40,388 bases of DNA from an uncultured euryarchaeote (GTDB lineage: Archaea > Thermoplasmatota > Poseidoniia > Poseidoniales > Poseidoniaceae): positions 1 to 40,388 of the forward strand of contig CALDPP010000045.1 of NCBI GenBank assembly GCA_937911345.1, read 5' to 3'. The notes beneath the pieces were generated by a model, which saw only the letters and a program-made list of their open reading frames with translations, was not told where the DNA came from and did no database searches. A program made the translations under genes and the position numbers. Positions 38,064-40,388 of the stretch are shown here, piece after piece (positions within the stretch are counted from its first letter, which is position 1; each line of letters starts with the position of its first letter).

Positions 38064-39461
38064 ATGACGGCGAGCCTCGTCACCCCCGGAATGCAAGTAT
38101 CTACCACCTCCGATTGTGAGGCTGGTGAAGGAACAGTAGAAGTCGACGGTCGAATTTTGGCGACGATGATTGGAAATTTCACCATCAATGATGGCATTGG
38201 AACTGTTATCGCAGTCAAAGAAGTCTTGACGCCAAGCGTTGGAGATACGGTTATCTGCCAAATTGAGAAACTAAATGAAAAAAATGGCGAAGCAAGAATT
38301 CTTTGTATTGAGGGGAAATCTGGCGATTTATTGCCCGAACATTTGTACGGGCATTTCCACGTCACTGGCCTTGTAGACAGATACATGCACCAAACGGCTG
38401 ATGCCGTACGCCGCCGAGATATTTGTCGAGCACAAATAAAAGAAATCGCTCCAGTTGTACGAATCGACTTTAGAGAACGTGATGACTGTGGCGTTCTTCA
38501 TGCAATCTGCCCATCATGTGGCGATACGCTAGTTGCTGAGGCGCAAGGCGATTGGAATGTCAATTGTAACAGTTGTGAATATCGTTCGTTTAGAGCACTC
38601 GCCGATAACTTTGCAGCTGGCTGGGCTGAACTTGACCAAGGTGCTAGCGTACTGAATAACTCCGGTAAGCGTTGGGGCAGTGAGGCTGAAGCACTATTTG
38701 CCAAAGGACCATCCGGAAGAGCCACCTTCATCGCTGAGGACTTCCGTGAAGATGGTAGAGAACGCAATTACTTCAGATTTGAAGGACAACAGTCAGGCGG
38801 TGGCCAAAGACAGAAAGCTAAGCCTGGCTGCAAATTATTCGTTGGCGGCCTACCAAGAGAAATCGGCACTGAGGAACTTCGTGAAATGTTCTCTAAATTT
38901 GGTGATATGGCAGATTGTTTCGTTCCAACTGATGACAGTGGAGCTAACCGAGGATTTGGCTTCGTAACCTACCATGAAAAATCCGTTGCTGAGGCTGCAG
39001 CAAAAGAACTAGATGGTCATAGAATCAATGGTCGCAGAATTGGCGTTAGAGATGCCGATAGCGACGACAAGAAAGGTAAGAAAAACAACCGAAGAGATCC
39101 TGATGGAATGAAATTCTATGTCGGAAACTTACCCTTCAAAGCAGAAGATTCAACTCTAAAAGAATTGTTTGGCAAGTTCGGCACAGTAGTTGATGTCAAT
39201 ATCATTACTGATAATGGCGGCAGACCCAAGGGCTTTGCATTTGTCACACTGAAAGAGAAGGACAAGGGGGATGAAGTAATCCAACAACTCAACGGTACTG
39301 AGGTATTGGGTAGAAAAATCCGTGTTGATGTTTCACAGAAAAAATCTGGTGGCCAAAAAGATGGCAAGCCAAAGAAAAGTTCCCGTGAATTAAGAGCTAT
39401 GCGTGAAGAGTCAGAAGATAGCAAAAAGCGCAAGCGCAAACCAAGACACAAGAAGGATTGA
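38064..39461 (+). CDS. csl4: Exosome subunit Csl4 fused to two RRM domains and a basic tail
   Basis: Csl4 N-terminus (VTPGMQVSTTSDCEAGEGTVEVDGRILATMIG), S1-like region, zinc ribbon CPSCGDTL...NCNSC; RRM1 LFVGGL...RGFGFVTY; RRM2 FYVGNL...KGFAFVTL; tail KKRKRKPRHKKD. Start trimmed from 37794 to the ATG at 38064. Confidence 0.9.
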   Translation: MTASLVTPGMQVSTTSDCEAGEGTVEVDGRILATMIGNFTINDGIGTVIAVKEVLTPSVGDTVICQIEKLNEKNGEARILCIEGKSGDLLPEHLYGHFHVTGLVDRYMHQTADAVRRRDICRAQIKEIAPVVRIDFRERDDCGVLHAICPSCGDTLVAEAQGDWNVNCNSCEYRSFRALADNFAAGWAELDQGASVLNNSGKRWGSEAEALFAKGPSGRATFIAEDFREDGRERNYFRFEGQQSGGGQRQKAKPGCKLFVGGLPREIGTEELREMFSKFGDMADCFVPTDDSGANRGFGFVTYHEKSVAEAAAKELDGHRINGRRIGVRDADSDDKKGKKNNRRDPDGMKFYVGNLPFKAEDSTLKELFGKFGTVVDVNIITDNGGRPKGFAFVTLKEKDKGDEVIQQLNGTEVLGRKIRVDVSQKKSGGQKDGKPKKSSRELRAMREESEDSKKRKRKPRHKKD

Positions 39462-39486
39462 AAATCTCTAACTGTGAGAGTCAATC

Positions 39487-40388
39487 ATGGTCGAGCATAG
39501 TTCACCCAAGTGGTTAGTGCTTGACGGTTATGAGGATGAGCCCGCAGCATTTGGTGTTCCACCATATGTTGGTTTTCATATCAGATATCTATGTGGGGTA
39601 TTAGAGCAGCACAATATTGACTATCGATACATGACGATTGATCAGTGGCGAGAATTCGTTAGACAAAAAGGTGAATCTGGTATCGAGAATTTAATGCGTT
39701 CAATCGATGGTTTTGCCTGCATTGCAGGTGCTGTAGTCCCGGGAAAATACCTACGCGGCACGCCCATTTCTATTAATGAAATGTCAAATATCGTTCGTAG
39801 TTTACCAATTGGTATTCCAGCAATTTTAGGAGGATGGGCAATCCGAGGCTGGCGCCAGCAAGGATGGAATCCATTGCGTAAGAATCTGTTTTTGGCTGTT
39901 CAAGACACCGACGCAACGCTTGATAATTACTTGAACAACGGTCAATGGAAACATTGCCGCAGAACTCCCGAACAATGGACTAATTGGGCGCACTTCGGTG
40001 CTAACAGCAAAGCAGTAAAATTTCATCCCGACCTTGGTAATGCTGAAAATCCAGGTCCACTGACTTATGAGGTCGAAGTGTATCAAGGCTGTGTTAGATA
40101 CAAGAGAGGCTGTAAGTTTTGTATCGAGCCAAAAAAAGGTGTACCAATTTGGCGTAGTCCTGAAGACATTATCGAGGAAGTTAGAATTGCTCACGACCTG
40201 GGGGTAAAACACGTAAGACTTGGGGGCATGACCGACACATACACCTACATGGCTGATGGCGTTAAGGAGTTAGAATATCCAATACCAAATCCGGAACCTA
40301 TTGCCAAATTATTGCACGGCTTAAGAGAAGATGAAAGATTAGATATTCTACATACTGATAATGGCAATCCATCGATAATTGCTGAAAA
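39487..40388 (+). CDS. Radical SAM protein (COG1031-like), 3' end outside window
   Basis: Open frame from the ATG at 39487 to the window end (absent from ORF track): MVEHSSPKWLVLDGYEDEPAAFGVPPYVGFHIRYLCG...YEVEVYQGCVRYKRGCKFCIEPKKGVPIWRSPEDIIEEV...HVRLGGMTDTYTYM. Confidence 0.82.
   Translation, partial: MVEHSSPKWLVLDGYEDEPAAFGVPPYVGFHIRYLCGVLEQHNIDYRYMTIDQWREFVRQKGESGIENLMRSIDGFACIAGAVVPGKYLRGTPISINEMSNIVRSLPIGIPAILGGWAIRGWRQQGWNPLRKNLFLAVQDTDATLDNYLNNGQWKHCRRTPEQWTNWAHFGANSKAVKFHPDLGNAENPGPLTYEVEVYQGCVRYKRGCKFCIEPKKGVPIWRSPEDIIEEVRIAHDLGVKHVRLGGMTDTYTYMADGVKELEYPIPNPEPIAKLLHGLREDERLDILHTDNGNPSIIAE

Noticed and set aside
1-40388. tRNA/rRNA genes, transposases, integrases or phage genes
   Set aside because: I looked in the intergenic gaps and ORF products and found none. 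The gaps are too short for most RNA genes, but a tRNA scan was not run.

Overview
About 40 kb of densely packed archaeal chromosome (TBP, Csl4, NMD3, mevalonate kinase and bifunctional PGI/PMI are all present). My guess is a Thermoplasmatota / Marine Group II (Poseidoniales)-like lineage; this is inference, and no 16S is present. I support about 27 CDS. Two of them run off the window ends, and the 3' one (a COG1031-like radical SAM protein) is missing from the ORF track. No rRNA, tRNA, CRISPR or transposon was found. Most striking points: (1) an exosome Csl4 subunit fused to two RRM domains and a Lys/Arg-rich tail, downstream of a METTL5-like methyltransferase; (2) two tandem giant PKD-type surface proteins that share a near-identical cytoplasmic tail motif (GLPEGWTMEQWxYYG) and Ca-loop-bearing repeats, followed 9 bp later by a probable SepF cell-division protein; (3) a ccm-type module in which the ABC ATPase is fused to a membrane domain, next to ccmC and a ccmD-like ORF; (4) a giant subtilisin-like protease next to a rhomboid, both ending in Cys-rich, zinc-ribbon-like tails, with a strong hairpin between them; (5) a membrane-anchored EF-hand protein; (6) an M23 peptidase in an archaeal context; (7) a leaderless-looking TBP promoter.
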